A DNA stretch of 39,623 nt from CAYXGZ01 sp964464755 (GCA_964464755.1 CAYXGZ010000033.1:1-39623), one strand, 5' to 3'; shown: positions 8,039 through 15,753, counted from the first letter of the stretch. Numbers and translations: made by a program. The notes: generated from the letters alone by a model not told the origin.

Positions 8039-9106
8039 GTGAAGCGGGCGATCGCGGGCTTCGCCGCCGGCCTGGTCGTCGCGGCCGCGGCCTACCGTCT
8101 CGGCGCGACCCGGCAGGACGCCGCGGTCGAGGCGGCCCGGGACCGGGCGTCCGTCGCCGAGCGCTCCGAGGCCGCCGCCCGGGTCGAGCGCGAGCGCTCC
8201 GTGGCGGAGCTCGAGGGCCTGCGCGGCGAGGTCCGCGACCTGAAGGCCCGGCTCGAGGCCCCGCCGTCCCCCGCGGCGCCGCCGCCCCAGGCCGGGCCGG
8301 CCCCGGCCCCGCGACCGCGCCCGGATCTCCGCGCGCTGGCCGCCGACCTCGCGAGGCTGCGCCCGAAGTTCCGGGGCTCGGGCTGGGACGACTGGCCCCC
8401 CGAGGCCCGGGAGCAGCGCGAGCGCATCGAGGAGGCGCTCCTCGCGCTCGCCGCGGAGCTCGAGATCAGCCCCGACGAGGCCTCGAGGACCCCGGACGGG
8501 CTGGCGCTGCTCGCCCTCGAGCTGCTGCGGCAGTCGACGCCGCCCCTCGACCCCGCGCAGGAAACGAGGCTGCGGGCCCTGCTGGACGCCACGCGGCCGG
8601 ACTGGGAGCGCTGGAGGTCCGAGCGCGCCTCGAAGACCGCGCTCGAGGCGCGGCGGGGCTTCCTCGACGTGGCGGGCCGGACCCGCTCCGAGTTCCTCGC
8701 GGCCTTGTCGCCGGAGCAGCGCGCGCTCGTGCAGGATTTCGGCCTCCTCGAGCGTCAAATCCAGGGCTCGCAGGTCTGGTTCGACGGGCCGCGCGAGGCG
8801 GTGACGCGGTCGATGGCCGCCCGCTGGGCGACCGCGCTGGACCTGGACGAGCGCCAGGCCGCGGCCGTCGACCCGATCGTGAGGGACTACATCAGGCAGG
8901 CGGCCGTGCTGAACGACTCGATCTGGGCCCGGAGGCGCGCGGGGGAGGAGCTCTCGCGCGAGGCGGACTACGCGCTGAGGCTGGACCTCATGATCGCGAC
9001 GCAGAAGCGGATCGCGGAGGCCGCCGGACTGAACCCCGCGCAGGTCCAGGCGTTGAAGGAATGGCAGTTCACCTACGGGGCCAACGTGACGGACGGATCC
9101 GAATGA
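8039..9106 (+). CDS. Membrane-anchored coiled-coil protein, unknown function
   Basis: 355 residues from a GTG start 2 nt after the preceding stop. An N-terminal TM anchor (about 4-20, IAGFAAGLVVAAAAYRLG) is followed by a heptad-rich coiled coil (about 28-75, many Glu/Arg/Ala), a Pro/Ala linker (about 80-100), and a wholly helical C-terminal region (about 105-355) rich in Trp, Arg and Glu. No catalytic motif is recognised. The layout resembles bacterial envelope proteins with a periplasmic helical domain, but I cannot assign a family. Its TGA overlaps the next ATG (ATGA), so it is coupled to the LamG gene. Confidence 0.8.
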   Translation: MKRAIAGFAAGLVVAAAAYRLGATRQDAAVEAARDRASVAERSEAAARVERERSVAELEGLRGEVRDLKARLEAPPSPAAPPPQAGPAPAPRPRPDLRALAADLARLRPKFRGSGWDDWPPEAREQRERIEEALLALAAELEISPDEASRTPDGLALLALELLRQSTPPLDPAQETRLRALLDATRPDWERWRSERASKTALEARRGFLDVAGRTRSEFLAALSPEQRALVQDFGLLERQIQGSQVWFDGPREAVTRSMAARWATALDLDERQAAAVDPIVRDYIRQAAVLNDSIWARRRAGEELSREADYALRLDLMIATQKRIAEAAGLNPAQVQALKEWQFTYGANVTDGSE

Positions 9107-9855
9107 GGCACCTGCTCGCCCTGGCGCTCGGTCTCGCGCTCCCCGGCCTGGCGGCGGGGGACGTGCTGGGCCAGAACACCGGGCTGCTCGGGGAGTGGAC
9201 CTTCAACGCGGGCCACGCCCGGGACTCCAGCGGCCGCGGGGGCCATGCCGCCGTGCACGGCGTGAAGTTCGAGGACGGCGCCGCGGTCTTCGACGGCCGG
9301 TCGTACCTCGAGCTGGCCGTTCCGGAGGCGGTGCTGCGGCGACAGTACCGGCGGATCGAGGTCGAGGTCCGGGCGAAGTTCGACCGGCCCGGGTACTACT
9401 ACAACACGCTGCTCTCGCATCCCTTCGTCCAGGTGGGGGTCCACTCCCTGGGCTCGGGCCAGGGCCGGCCGTGCTACTCGCTCTCGACGGTCGAGTCGGA
9501 TCTCGGGCCCGCCCCCGGCGAGGGCAAGGTGGATCCGCGCTGGGGGAAGGGCCGGCGGCTGACGGCGGACTCGAAGGACCGCTTCTACTACTGGGGCTGG
9601 GTCGGGGACGGCGCGACGATCGTGGAGCCGGGGGCCTGGGTGACGCTCCGGACGGTCTACGACGGGACGCGCGTCACGCAGCACCTCGACGGCCGCCTGG
9701 TCGGGACGCATCCCGTGAGGGCGCCGGGGACGAAGGTCGGGGCCTGCGAGGGGGCGGCGCCCCGGGCCTACCTCGGGCGGGCGCTCTCGGACACCAACGG
9801 GGATCACCTTTTCGTCGGCCGCATCGACCACGTGCGGATCCGGGCCTATCCCTAG
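9103..9855 (+). CDS. Secreted LamG/concanavalin-like lectin domain protein
   Basis: 250 residues with a Sec signal peptide (about 1-20, HLLALALGLALPGLAAG). The rest is one LamG/jelly-roll domain: the start motif GLLGEWTFNAGHARDSSGRG, the FDGRSYLEL strand, and the closing LFVGRIDHVRIRAY are typical of the Laminin_G_3 group common in Planctomycetota and other environmental bacteria. It probably binds carbohydrate or protein outside the cytoplasm; the ligand is unknown. The ATG overlaps the upstream stop (ATGA). It converges on fabB with stops overlapping in CTAG. Confidence 0.85.
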   Translation: MRHLLALALGLALPGLAAGDVLGQNTGLLGEWTFNAGHARDSSGRGGHAAVHGVKFEDGAAVFDGRSYLELAVPEAVLRRQYRRIEVEVRAKFDRPGYYYNTLLSHPFVQVGVHSLGSGQGRPCYSLSTVESDLGPAPGEGKVDPRWGKGRRLTADSKDRFYYWGWVGDGATIVEPGAWVTLRTVYDGTRVTQHLDGRLVGTHPVRAPGTKVGACEGAAPRAYLGRALSDTNGDHLFVGRIDHVRIRAYP

Positions 9856-11087
9856 GCCTCCGGCCGGGAGAAGACGAGGCTCGCGTTCGTCCCGCCGAAC
9901 CCGAACGAGTTGCTGAGCACCCAGCCCGGCTTCGCGTCCCGCGACTCCTTCACGACGGGCAGGTCCGCGACCGCGGGCTCGGGGTCGTCGAGGTTGATGC
10001 TCGGCGCCAGGAAGCCCTCCTGCAGCATGAGCAGGCAGAAGATCGCCTCGTGCACGCCCGCCGCGCCGAGCGTGTGGCCCGTCATCGACTTCGTCGAGGA
10101 GAAGGGCGGCACGCGCCGGCCGAAGACCGAGCGGATCGCCTCGAGCTCGACGAGGTCGCCGGCGGGCGTCGAGGTCCCGTGGAGGTTGATGTAGTCGACC
10201 TGCTCCGGCCCGGCGCCCGCGTCGCGCAGCGCGGCCCGCATCGCCTCCTGCGCGCCCCGGCCGTTGGGCAGGACCATGTCCTCCCCGTCGCAGGTCGCCG
10301 ACGCGCCGCGGAGCAGGGCGAGGATCCTCGCGCCCCGGGCCCGGGCGGCCCCGGGATCCTCGAGCACGACGACGCCGGCCCCGCCGGCGAAGACGAAACC
10401 GTCGCGGCCCCGGTCGAGCGGCCGCGAGGCCCGGGCGGGCTCCTCGTTCCACGCCGACGACAGCGCGTTCATCCCGTCGAAGCCCGCTGCGGAGTAGACG
10501 TTGACGTCCTCGGCGCCGCCCGCGAAGACGCGGACCTGGCGGCCGGAGCGGATCAGGTCGAGGCCGAGCAGGATCGCGTGGGCGGAGGTCGCGCAGGCCG
10601 AGGTCACGGAGTACGAGTGCCCGCGGAGGCCGTGGAGCACGGAGAGGTTGGCCGTGATGGCCGAGCCCATGACGCGCGGGACGTGGAAGGGGCCGACCTT
10701 GGCGCCGCCGCGCTCCTCGAGCTTCTCGCCGAGCGCGATGGCGTCGGGCATGCTCGCGCCTCCCCCCGTGCCCATGATGACGCCGGTGAGGGGGTCGGTG
10801 AGCTCGGCGGGTGTCAGTCCCGCATGGGCGACGGCGTCCTGGAAGGCCACGGCGGAGAGCAGCGTGGAATCGCTGAGGAACCGGGCCTGCTTGCGGTCGA
10901 AGAGGGGGCGCAGCGGGGCGGGATCGACGAGCCCGGCGACCTGGGACTTCAGGCCGCGCTCGCGCCAGGCGGGGCGCATGGAGACGATGCCGGAGCGGCC
11001 CGCGCGCAGGGCCCGGGCGTGCTCCTCCGGACCCCGCCCCAGGGGGCTGAGGAGGCCGAATCCGGTGACGGCGACCGGGCGGGTCAT
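9852..11087 (-). CDS. fabB: 3-oxoacyl-ACP synthase, KAS I (FabB-type)
   Basis: Condenses malonyl-ACP with acyl-ACP in fatty-acid elongation. The 411 residues align end to end with FabB (406) better than with FabF: the nucleophile motif is TSACATSAHA (Cys165), followed by NLHGTSTPAGD (His303), STKSMTGHTLGAAGV (Lys333 and His338), and the C-terminal SNSFGFGGTNASLVF. These sit within a few residues of E. coli Cys163/His298/Lys328/His333. FabB-type KAS I is the form linked to unsaturated fatty-acid synthesis in gammaproteobacteria; no fabA or acyl carrier gene is adjacent here, so its exact role is open. Promoter TATCAT (11115-11120, minus). Confidence 0.93.
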   Translation of the reverse strand: MTRPVAVTGFGLLSPLGRGPEEHARALRAGRSGIVSMRPAWRERGLKSQVAGLVDPAPLRPLFDRKQARFLSDSTLLSAVAFQDAVAHAGLTPAELTDPLTGVIMGTGGGASMPDAIALGEKLEERGGAKVGPFHVPRVMGSAITANLSVLHGLRGHSYSVTSACATSAHAILLGLDLIRSGRQVRVFAGGAEDVNVYSAAGFDGMNALSSAWNEEPARASRPLDRGRDGFVFAGGAGVVVLEDPGAARARGARILALLRGASATCDGEDMVLPNGRGAQEAMRAALRDAGAGPEQVDYINLHGTSTPAGDLVELEAIRSVFGRRVPPFSSTKSMTGHTLGAAGVHEAIFCLLMLQEGFLAPSINLDDPEPAVADLPVVKESRDAKPGWVLSNSFGFGGTNASLVFSRPEA

Positions 11088-11203
11088 GTGGCGGGGCCCC
11101 TCGCGACGCCCGGCATGATAGCCGCGGGCGGCCCGCCCCCCGGCGGGGAATCCGCCGGTATGATCTGGAGGGCGCCGGCGGCGGCGCCGGGAGGGCGGAC
11201 CGC
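11088..11203. promoter_or_regulatory. Divergent fabB / 11204 promoter region
   Basis: Minus-strand TATCAT (11115-11120) for fabB and plus-strand TATGAT (11159-11164) for the gene at 11204. A perfect 7-bp inverted repeat (CCGGCGG 11140-11146, CCGCCGG 11152-11158) abuts the plus -10 box on its upstream side, in the place where a repressor would block polymerase. The leader of 11204 also holds a GGCGCC-based hairpin and the ribosome site GGAGGG. Assignments are positional inference. Confidence 0.45.
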
Positions 11204-11812
11204 GTGATCTCGAAAACGTACCGGGTTTTGGCGGCCGGCTCGCTGCTGGGCGAGATCGTCCACGCGGCCGGGGCCACGGAGTTCCGCGTCGCGGGCCCGG
11301 CCGGCGAGGCCTGGATGACGCTGATCCGGGAACTCGTCGAGAGCAAGGATCTCGTCGTCCTGCTGCCCGGGAACCGGATCGGCCAGGGTCCGCACGACCG
11401 GGACGTGGAGCAGCTCGAGGCCGCGCTGGAGCTGGCGACGCGCTCGTACCCGGTGACCGTCGAGGGTCTGGCTCCCCGGCCGCCCTCGCCGCCGGATCCG
11501 GCGGTCGACGTGGCGCTGGAGCAGCTGCGCGGGGCGGTGCAGGAGGTCCTCCGGCGCCGCCAGGCGTCCGGCGAGGCCGAATCGACCCTGGCCCGGTGGA
11601 TGCGGGCGACGCCGGCGACGGGGGACGGCTCGACGCTGGGGCGCTGCCTCGACGAGCTCTTCGAGGCGGGCCGGCGCGGCGACGAGCCGCTCCGGCTCGT
11701 GATCGACGCCGCGACGGTGCTGCTCCGGGCGCCCGGCGTCGACCCGGCGCTGGAGAACTTCGCGCGGCAGTGGACCCGGTTCCGCGTCGAGCGGCCGGAG
11801 CGGACGTACTGA
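11204..11812 (+). CDS. Hypothetical cytosolic protein
   Basis: 202 residues from a GTG with GGAGGG upstream. Not recognised. The N-terminal 70 residues look like a mixed alpha/beta domain (KTYRVLAAGSLLGEIVH, then DLVVLLPGNRIGQGPHDRD). A helical middle (about 100-125, VALEQLRGAVQEVLRRRQ) and a helical C-terminus follow. There is no signal or TM segment. The stop overlaps the next start as TGATG, so it is coupled to the small membrane protein downstream, suggesting the pair act together. The coding call rests on codon use, ribosome site and coupling. Confidence 0.7.
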   Translation: MISKTYRVLAAGSLLGEIVHAAGATEFRVAGPAGEAWMTLIRELVESKDLVVLLPGNRIGQGPHDRDVEQLEAALELATRSYPVTVEGLAPRPPSPPDPAVDVALEQLRGAVQEVLRRRQASGEAESTLARWMRATPATGDGSTLGRCLDELFEAGRRGDEPLRLVIDAATVLLRAPGVDPALENFARQWTRFRVERPERTY

Positions 11813-12225
11813 TGAACGCGCCCGCCGGTCCCGGGGCCCAGGCGGTGCCCGCCCCCAAGCGGCCCAGGTACGGGCTTTGGCAGTGGATCGTGATCGTGGT
11901 CTCCGTGCTCGCGATCTCGGCCCTGCTCATCGCGGATGTCCAGGACCAGGCGAGCAGGGGACAGGGCCGTTCGTCGGCGGGCTGCGTGGGGGCGGTCCTG
12001 GCCGCCGCCGCGCACGCCGCGTGGATCTCGCTCGACCGGGCCCGCCACGGGCGGAAGGCGGGCGCCTGGAGGTTCTTCGCCATCCTCTTCGGCCCGCTGG
12101 CCATCTGGGTCTACCTGGCCTGGCAGTACGGGCTCCGGTCCATGTACTTGATCCCGCTCTCCATGCTGATCTACGCCACCGTGCTCGGCGTCCCGGTCCT
12201 CTACTACTGGGTCTACGGCTTGTAG
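11812..12225 (+). CDS. Small multi-pass membrane protein, unknown function
   Basis: 137 residues with a Pro-rich cytoplasmic N-terminus and about four hydrophobic helices: 24-42 (WQWIVIVVSVLAISALLIA), 55-72 (with Cys58), 85-102 (WRFFAILFGPLAIWVYLA), and 112-135 (LIPLSMLIYATVLGVPVLYYW). No family is recognised. The start codon overlaps the preceding stop by one base (TGATG). A perfect GC hairpin begins inside its stop codon. Confidence 0.75.
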   Translation: MNAPAGPGAQAVPAPKRPRYGLWQWIVIVVSVLAISALLIADVQDQASRGQGRSSAGCVGAVLAAAAHAAWISLDRARHGRKAGAWRFFAILFGPLAIWVYLAWQYGLRSMYLIPLSMLIYATVLGVPVLYYWVYGL

Positions 12226-12249
12226 GCCGGGCCGCGACGAGCCCGGCCT
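12224..12249. terminator. GC-rich hairpin between convergent genes
   Basis: AGGCCGGGC (12224-12232), 8-nt loop, GCCCGGCCT (12241-12249): a perfect 9-bp stem starting in the stop codon of the membrane-protein gene and 11 nt before the type III PKS stop. There is no T-run on either strand, so it is a possible bidirectional terminator or 3'-end stabiliser. Confidence 0.5.
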
Positions 12250-12259
12250 GATCGGGCCC

Positions 12260-13279
12260 TCACCACTCCAGCAGGGCGGTCTCGAGGGCGAAGCCGGGTC
12301 CGACCGCGGCGACGAGTCCCCGGTCCCCCTTCCGGGCCTCCCCCGACTCCAGCAGGTCGTGCAGGCCGAAGAGCACCGCCGCCGAGGAGACGTTGCCGAT
12401 CCGCCGCAGCGACTCGCGGGTCCAGCGCACGTCGACGCCGAGCGCGCGCTCGTAGGCGGCCAGAACCTTCGCGCCGCCCGGGTGCAGCACGTGGTGACGG
12501 ATGTCGGCCAGGCCGAGGCCCCGCGCGGCGAGGAAGCGGCGCAGGGCCGGGGCCACCCGGGCCTCCACGACCTCGGGCACGGAGGCGTCCAGCACGAGCC
12601 GGAAGCCGTCGTCCGTGAAGTCCCAGCCCATGACGTCGCGCGTCCCCTCGAAGAGCTCCGAGCCCCAGGCCGCGATGCGCGGGCCCGCGCCGCCCTCCTC
12701 GACGAGGACCGCGGCCGCCCCGTCGCCGAAGAGGGCCGCGCCGACGAGGTTCGTCGTCGAGCCGTCGCCGCTCCGGAAGGTGTGGCCGCAGAGCTCGACC
12801 GAGAGCAGCAGCGCCCGGCCCCGGAGCCCCTGGGCCGTCCGCCCCAGGCCCGCGGCCCCGCCGGCGCAGCCGATCCCGAAGAGCGGCGTCCGCTGCACGT
12901 CGGGCCGCATCCCCAGCTCCATCGCGAGGAGGGAGTCCAGGCTGGGCGTCGCGAGCCCCGTCGTCGTCGTGAACCAGAACTGGTCCACGTCGCGGGCCGA
13001 CCAGCCCGCGCGGTCGAGCGCGGCGCGGACCGCCCGGCCCCCCAGCGCGGTAGCGTGCTCGACGTAGTCCCGGTTGCGGGCCGAGAAGGGGCGGGGCTCG
13101 AGGTACCAGGCGGCCGGATGGCAGAAGTGGCGGTCGCCGACCCCGGCGCGGTCGAAGATCTCGAGGAGCGCGTCGCGCCGCGGGTGTCCCCGGAACAGCT
13201 CGCGGCAGGCCTCGCGGGCCTCGGCCTGCGAGACGCGGTGCGGCGGCAGGGCCGTCCCGGTGGCGGCGATCATGGCCAC
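12260..13279 (-). CDS. Type III polyketide synthase (chalcone synthase-like)
   Basis: Homodimeric enzyme that would extend a CoA-bound starter with malonyl-CoA and cyclise it, typically to a pyrone or resorcinol-type aromatic. The 339 residues carry the full triad: Cys138 in FGIGCAGGAAGL, His266 in HHVLHPGG, Asn296 in RIGNVSSAAVLFGL. Also present are the family segments MGWDFTDDGFRLVLDASVP and the C-terminal GPGFALET loop. These separate it from FabH. The start is GTG 13279 (ATG 13273 also possible), 6 nt after the stop of the FG-GAP gene, so the two are probably one operon. No methyltransferase, hydroxylase or transport partner is adjacent. Starter unit and product cannot be read from sequence. 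Confidence 0.9.
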   Translation of the reverse strand: MAMIAATGTALPPHRVSQAEAREACRELFRGHPRRDALLEIFDRAGVGDRHFCHPAAWYLEPRPFSARNRDYVEHATALGGRAVRAALDRAGWSARDVDQFWFTTTTGLATPSLDSLLAMELGMRPDVQRTPLFGIGCAGGAAGLGRTAQGLRGRALLLSVELCGHTFRSGDGSTTNLVGAALFGDGAAAVLVEEGGAGPRIAAWGSELFEGTRDVMGWDFTDDGFRLVLDASVPEVVEARVAPALRRFLAARGLGLADIRHHVLHPGGAKVLAAYERALGVDVRWTRESLRRIGNVSSAAVLFGLHDLLESGEARKGDRGLVAAVGPGFALETALLEW

Positions 13280-13285
13280 GCGGCC

Positions 13286-14717
13286 TCAGCGCTTCCAGCC
13301 GCCGCGGCGGAGGTCGCCGCGGAACATCGGCCAGCCCTCGCCCTTCCCGGCGAGCTTCAGGCTCCAAGCCCGGCCGTAGTTGTCCTTCTTCGTCTCGTCG
13401 GACGTGCCCTTGCCGCCGACGAAGAAGAGATCCAGCATCCCGTCGCCGTCGAGGTCGGCCACGACCGGCGCGGAGCCGATCGCCTCGTAGGGGCTCTTGC
13501 CGGTGCGCGACTCGAAGGTCCAGAGGTCGCGCCCCGAGGCCCCGTCGACCGCGACCATCACCGTCCCGAATCCCGCGAGCAGGTCCGGCTTGTCGTCGCC
13601 GTTCGCGTCGGCGACCGCCGCCCCGCGGGTGACGCTTCCTTCCTTGCCCTTCCGCGTCCACTTCGTCCGGCCCTTCGCATCGAGGACGTGCAGGTCCCTG
13701 CCGGCGACGACGAGCTCCGGCGTGCCGTCGCGGTCGAGGTCCGCGGCGCAGGTCGGCGCGAAGAGGTACTCGCCCTCGAGGCGCTGCTTCCAGCGCAGCC
13801 CGCCCTTGGCGTCGAGGCAGTACACGCCGCCCCCGCAGGTCGCGGCGACGATCGAGAGCTGGCCCTTGGCGAATTCCACGGCCGTGACGCCGTGGTACAT
13901 GCTGTTCCGCGGGAACTTCTCCTTCGCCTCGTCCGTCGCGAAGGCCCAGAGCTCCGCACCGTCCCGGCCCGAGAGCGCGCGCACCTTGGCGTCGCCCATC
14001 CAGGTCGTGACGATGACGTCGAGGATCCTGTCGCCGTCCAGGTCGACGAGGCAGGGCTCGGACTGGACGTGGCCGGGGACCTTGGCGGACCAGCGGATGG
14101 CGCGCTTCGCGGGGTCGATGCAGCAGGTCCGGCCCTGGCCGTCGACGGTCGTCATCGTCCCGACGACGATCTCCGGCTTGCCGTCGCCGTCGAGGTCGGC
14201 CACGGCGGGGGGCGAGTCGGTGCCGCTGGGCAGCTTGAGGGTCCAGAGCTCCTTGCCCTTGGAATCGAGGCAGAAGAAGGTCCCGTCGCCGGAGTCTCCG
14301 GCGACGATCTCCGGCTTGCCGTCGCCGTCGAGGTCGGAGATGGCGACGGAGGCGTCGAAGGGGCCGCCGTGGGACTTGAACTTCCAGCGGAGGGAGCCGT
14401 CCTTGCCGTCGAGGGCGTAGAGGTGCTCGTCGCCGTAGTAGGTGCCGAAGACGAGCTCGGGGCGGCCGTCGCCGTCGAGGTCGGCGGCCTGGGGGGAGCC
14501 GTAGCAGGGGCTCTTGAGCTCGAAGGTCCAGCGCTTGGGCGGGGCGGGCGGGGCCTGGGCGAGGAGCAGGAGGGCGAGCANNNNNNNNNNCCGCCCCCGC
14601 GGGGGGGGGGGCGGGGGGGGCGCGTTCGGGGGGGGGGGGGGCGGGGGGGGCCCCGGGGGGGGGGGGGGGGGGGGGCGCCTGGGCGAGGAGCAGGAGGGCG
14701 AGCAGGGCGGTGCGCAT
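13286..14717 (-). CDS. Secreted FG-GAP/VCBS beta-propeller protein (interrupted by assembly gap)
   Basis: Signal peptide (MRTALLALLLLAQAP) followed by seven FG-GAP-type blades with Ca-binding DLDGDG loops: variants DLDGDGRPELVFG, DLDGDGKPEIVAG, DLDGDGKPEIVVG, DLDGDRILDVIV, DLDRDGTPELVVA, DANGDDKPDLLAG and DLDGDGMLDLFF. The blades alternate with PQQ-like strands such as LYALDGKDGSLRWKF. As assembled, 10 Ns and G-rich sequence break the frame. Merging the 28-bp duplicated contig ends (14553-14580 and 14677-14704) gives a single in-frame gene of 1308 nt, 435 residues. TACGCT ends 6 nt before the ATG with no ribosome site. Function is probably extracellular binding; its link to the downstream PKS is unexplained. 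Confidence 0.85.
14553..14704. other. Scaffold gap (10 N, 14581-14590) with duplicated ends and poly-G artefact
   Basis: The 28 bases at 14553-14580 recur exactly at 14677-14704. Between them are ten Ns and 86 bases of near-pure G with scattered C (14591-14676). This looks like two contigs that overlap but were not merged, the second ending in degraded poly-G base calls. It is not a biological repeat: removing one copy and everything between restores the reading frame of the FG-GAP gene. Confidence 0.85.
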
Positions 14718-14723
14718 GCCCGA

Positions 14724-14729
14724 AGCGTA
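14724..14729 (-). promoter_or_regulatory. -10 box of the FG-GAP / type III PKS operon
   Basis: TACGCT on the minus strand, preceded by CGGG, ends 6 nt before the FG-GAP ATG. No Shine-Dalgarno fits in between, so the transcript would start at or next to the start codon. Inferred. Confidence 0.5.
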
Positions 14730-14775
14730 CCCGTCGGGTGAAGCGGGCGCTACTCCGGGGCGGCGTTCCATGGGG

Positions 14776-14781
14776 TAAGCT
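14776..14781 (+). promoter_or_regulatory. -10 box upstream of the WXXGXW-type gene
   Basis: TAAGCT preceded by GGGG, 26 nt before the ATG at 14808. Here a strong GGGGAGGA ribosome site is present, so this is a leadered transcript. Inferred. Confidence 0.45.
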
Positions 14782-14807
14782 GGGGGGCGAAAACCCGGGG
14801 AGGATCC

Positions 14808-15128
14808 ATGAGAACGTTGATCGTGCTGGCGGCCCTGCTCGCGTTCACTGGCTTCGGCTGCGCCCAGCCGGGCGCGGCGGGAACGACGCCCGCGCCCGTC
14901 GGCTCGGGCGGGCCGGACGAGCCGCCGCCGCCGAAGGAGGAGTCCGTCCAGCCGCGGGCGGGCTACGTCTGGATCCGCGGCAACTGGACGCAGCGCGGGG
15001 GGAAGTGGCGCTGGGAGTCCGGCTACTGGGAGCACGAGCGCCCGGGGCAGGTCTGGACCGACGGCCGCTGGGAGAAGCAAGGCACCCAGTACCGCTGGAT
15101 CCCCGGCAGCTGGTCGCCGGCGAAGTAG
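14808..15128 (+). CDS. Secreted WXXGXW/YXWGXW-repeat protein
   Basis: 106 residues. Hydrophobic signal (about 4-17) ending TGFGC: a lipoprotein cysteine is possible at about 18, but the residues before it are not a canonical lipobox. After a Pro/Gly-rich linker come Trp-rich repeats: YVWIRGNWTQRGGKWRWESG, YWEHERPGQVWTDGRWEKQG and YRWIPGSWSPAK, the pattern of the YXWGXW repeat family found in many bacterial envelope proteins of unknown role. The ribosome site GGGGAGGA is 4 nt upstream of the ATG. Confidence 0.85.
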   Translation: MRTLIVLAALLAFTGFGCAQPGAAGTTPAPVGSGGPDEPPPPKEESVQPRAGYVWIRGNWTQRGGKWRWESGYWEHERPGQVWTDGRWEKQGTQYRWIPGSWSPAK

Positions 15129-15143
15129 GCGCGGCCTACTTCG
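15121..15143. terminator. Palindromic hairpin holding both convergent stop codons
   Basis: CGAAGTAGGC (15121-15130), loop GCG, GCCTACTTCG (15134-15143): a perfect 10-bp stem. The TAG of the plus gene and the TAG (CTA) of the minus gene lie inside the stem. There is no T-run. Possible bidirectional terminator. Confidence 0.55.
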
Positions 15144-15711
15144 TCGCCTTCCCGAAGGTCTTCAGCTCGAGCAGGTCCTCCTCGCGGTCGCCCTCGGTGG
15201 TCCGGCGGCGCACGAGGCCGTTGTCCTTCGCGTACCAGTGCTCGACGACGAGCCCGCGGGCCAGCGTGCACCGGACCTTCGTCGCGAGGAACTCGCCCGC
15301 GGGGACCTTCACGAGCTCCTCGCCGAGGTTCTCGAAGGTCCAGGTCCGGTCCTTGCCCTCGTACTTCCGGATCGCGACCTCCCATGTCCCCTTCTCGACG
15401 GGCGACTTGAGGAGGAGCAGGGCCTCGTCCTCGGGCGCGGCCTTCTCGGTCCGGCGCATCCACAGGCCCTTGTCGTCGGCCCAGAGCAGCGTGCTTTGGA
15501 AGCTGGAGTCGTCCGCGAAGAGCCGGCCCTCGACCAGGTGGCGCAGGTTCTCCTTCTCGCCGCGGGCCTCCTTGACCTCGACGACGAGCTCCTTCTTCAC
15601 CTGGCCCTGGCGGGACTGGACGTAGGTCCACTTGTTCCCGACCTCGAGGGGCAGCCAGGCGTCGCCGGCGGCGAGGAGGACGAGGGCGAGCGATCCGAGG
15701 ACGAGCCGCAT
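15136..15711 (-). CDS. Secreted hypothetical protein, beta-rich
   Basis: 191 residues with a Sec signal (about 1-16, LVLGSLALVLLAAGDA). The mature start WLPLEVGNKWTYVQS is a motif common at the start of small periplasmic beta-sheet proteins whose function is not assigned. The remainder alternates short strands with Lys/Glu-rich turns and ends RTTEGDREEDLLELKTFG. The ribosome site GGAGG is 4 nt before the ATG, and TATGAT (15748-15753, minus) is the likely -10. No catalytic residues are recognisable. Confidence 0.78.
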   Translation of the reverse strand: MRLVLGSLALVLLAAGDAWLPLEVGNKWTYVQSRQGQVKKELVVEVKEARGEKENLRHLVEGRLFADDSSFQSTLLWADDKGLWMRRTEKAAPEDEALLLLKSPVEKGTWEVAIRKYEGKDRTWTFENLGEELVKVPAGEFLATKVRCTLARGLVVEHWYAKDNGLVRRRTTEGDREEDLLELKTFGKATK

Positions 15712-15747
15712 GGGGACCTCCGGAGCTGGACAGGGACGTCGAACTCC

Positions 15748-15753
15748 ATCATA
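15748..15753 (-). promoter_or_regulatory. -10 box for the 15711 gene
   Basis: TATGAT on the minus strand, 36 nt upstream of the ATG, with a GGAGG ribosome site between. Inferred. Confidence 0.45.

Noticed and set aside
12260..13279. FabH (KAS III) identity for the polyketide synthase gene
   Set aside because: The triad context (GCAGG, HPGG, GNVSSAAV) and the MGWDFTDDGFRLVL and GPGFALET segments are those of type III PKS.
14591..14676. G-rich block as a G-quadruplex or a poly-Pro coding stretch
   Set aside because: The flanking 28-bp duplication, the Ns and the restored frame after merging point to an assembly artefact.
14553..14704. 28-bp direct repeat as an attachment site or transposon footprint
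   Set aside because: Both copies encode the same part of one signal peptide, and the interval contains only Ns and poly-G.
9852..14717. A single fatty-acid/polyketide gene cluster linking fabB and the type III PKS
   Set aside because: An opposite-strand two-gene unit with its own promoter lies between them and no ACP or tailoring gene is present, so the proximity alone is weak evidence.
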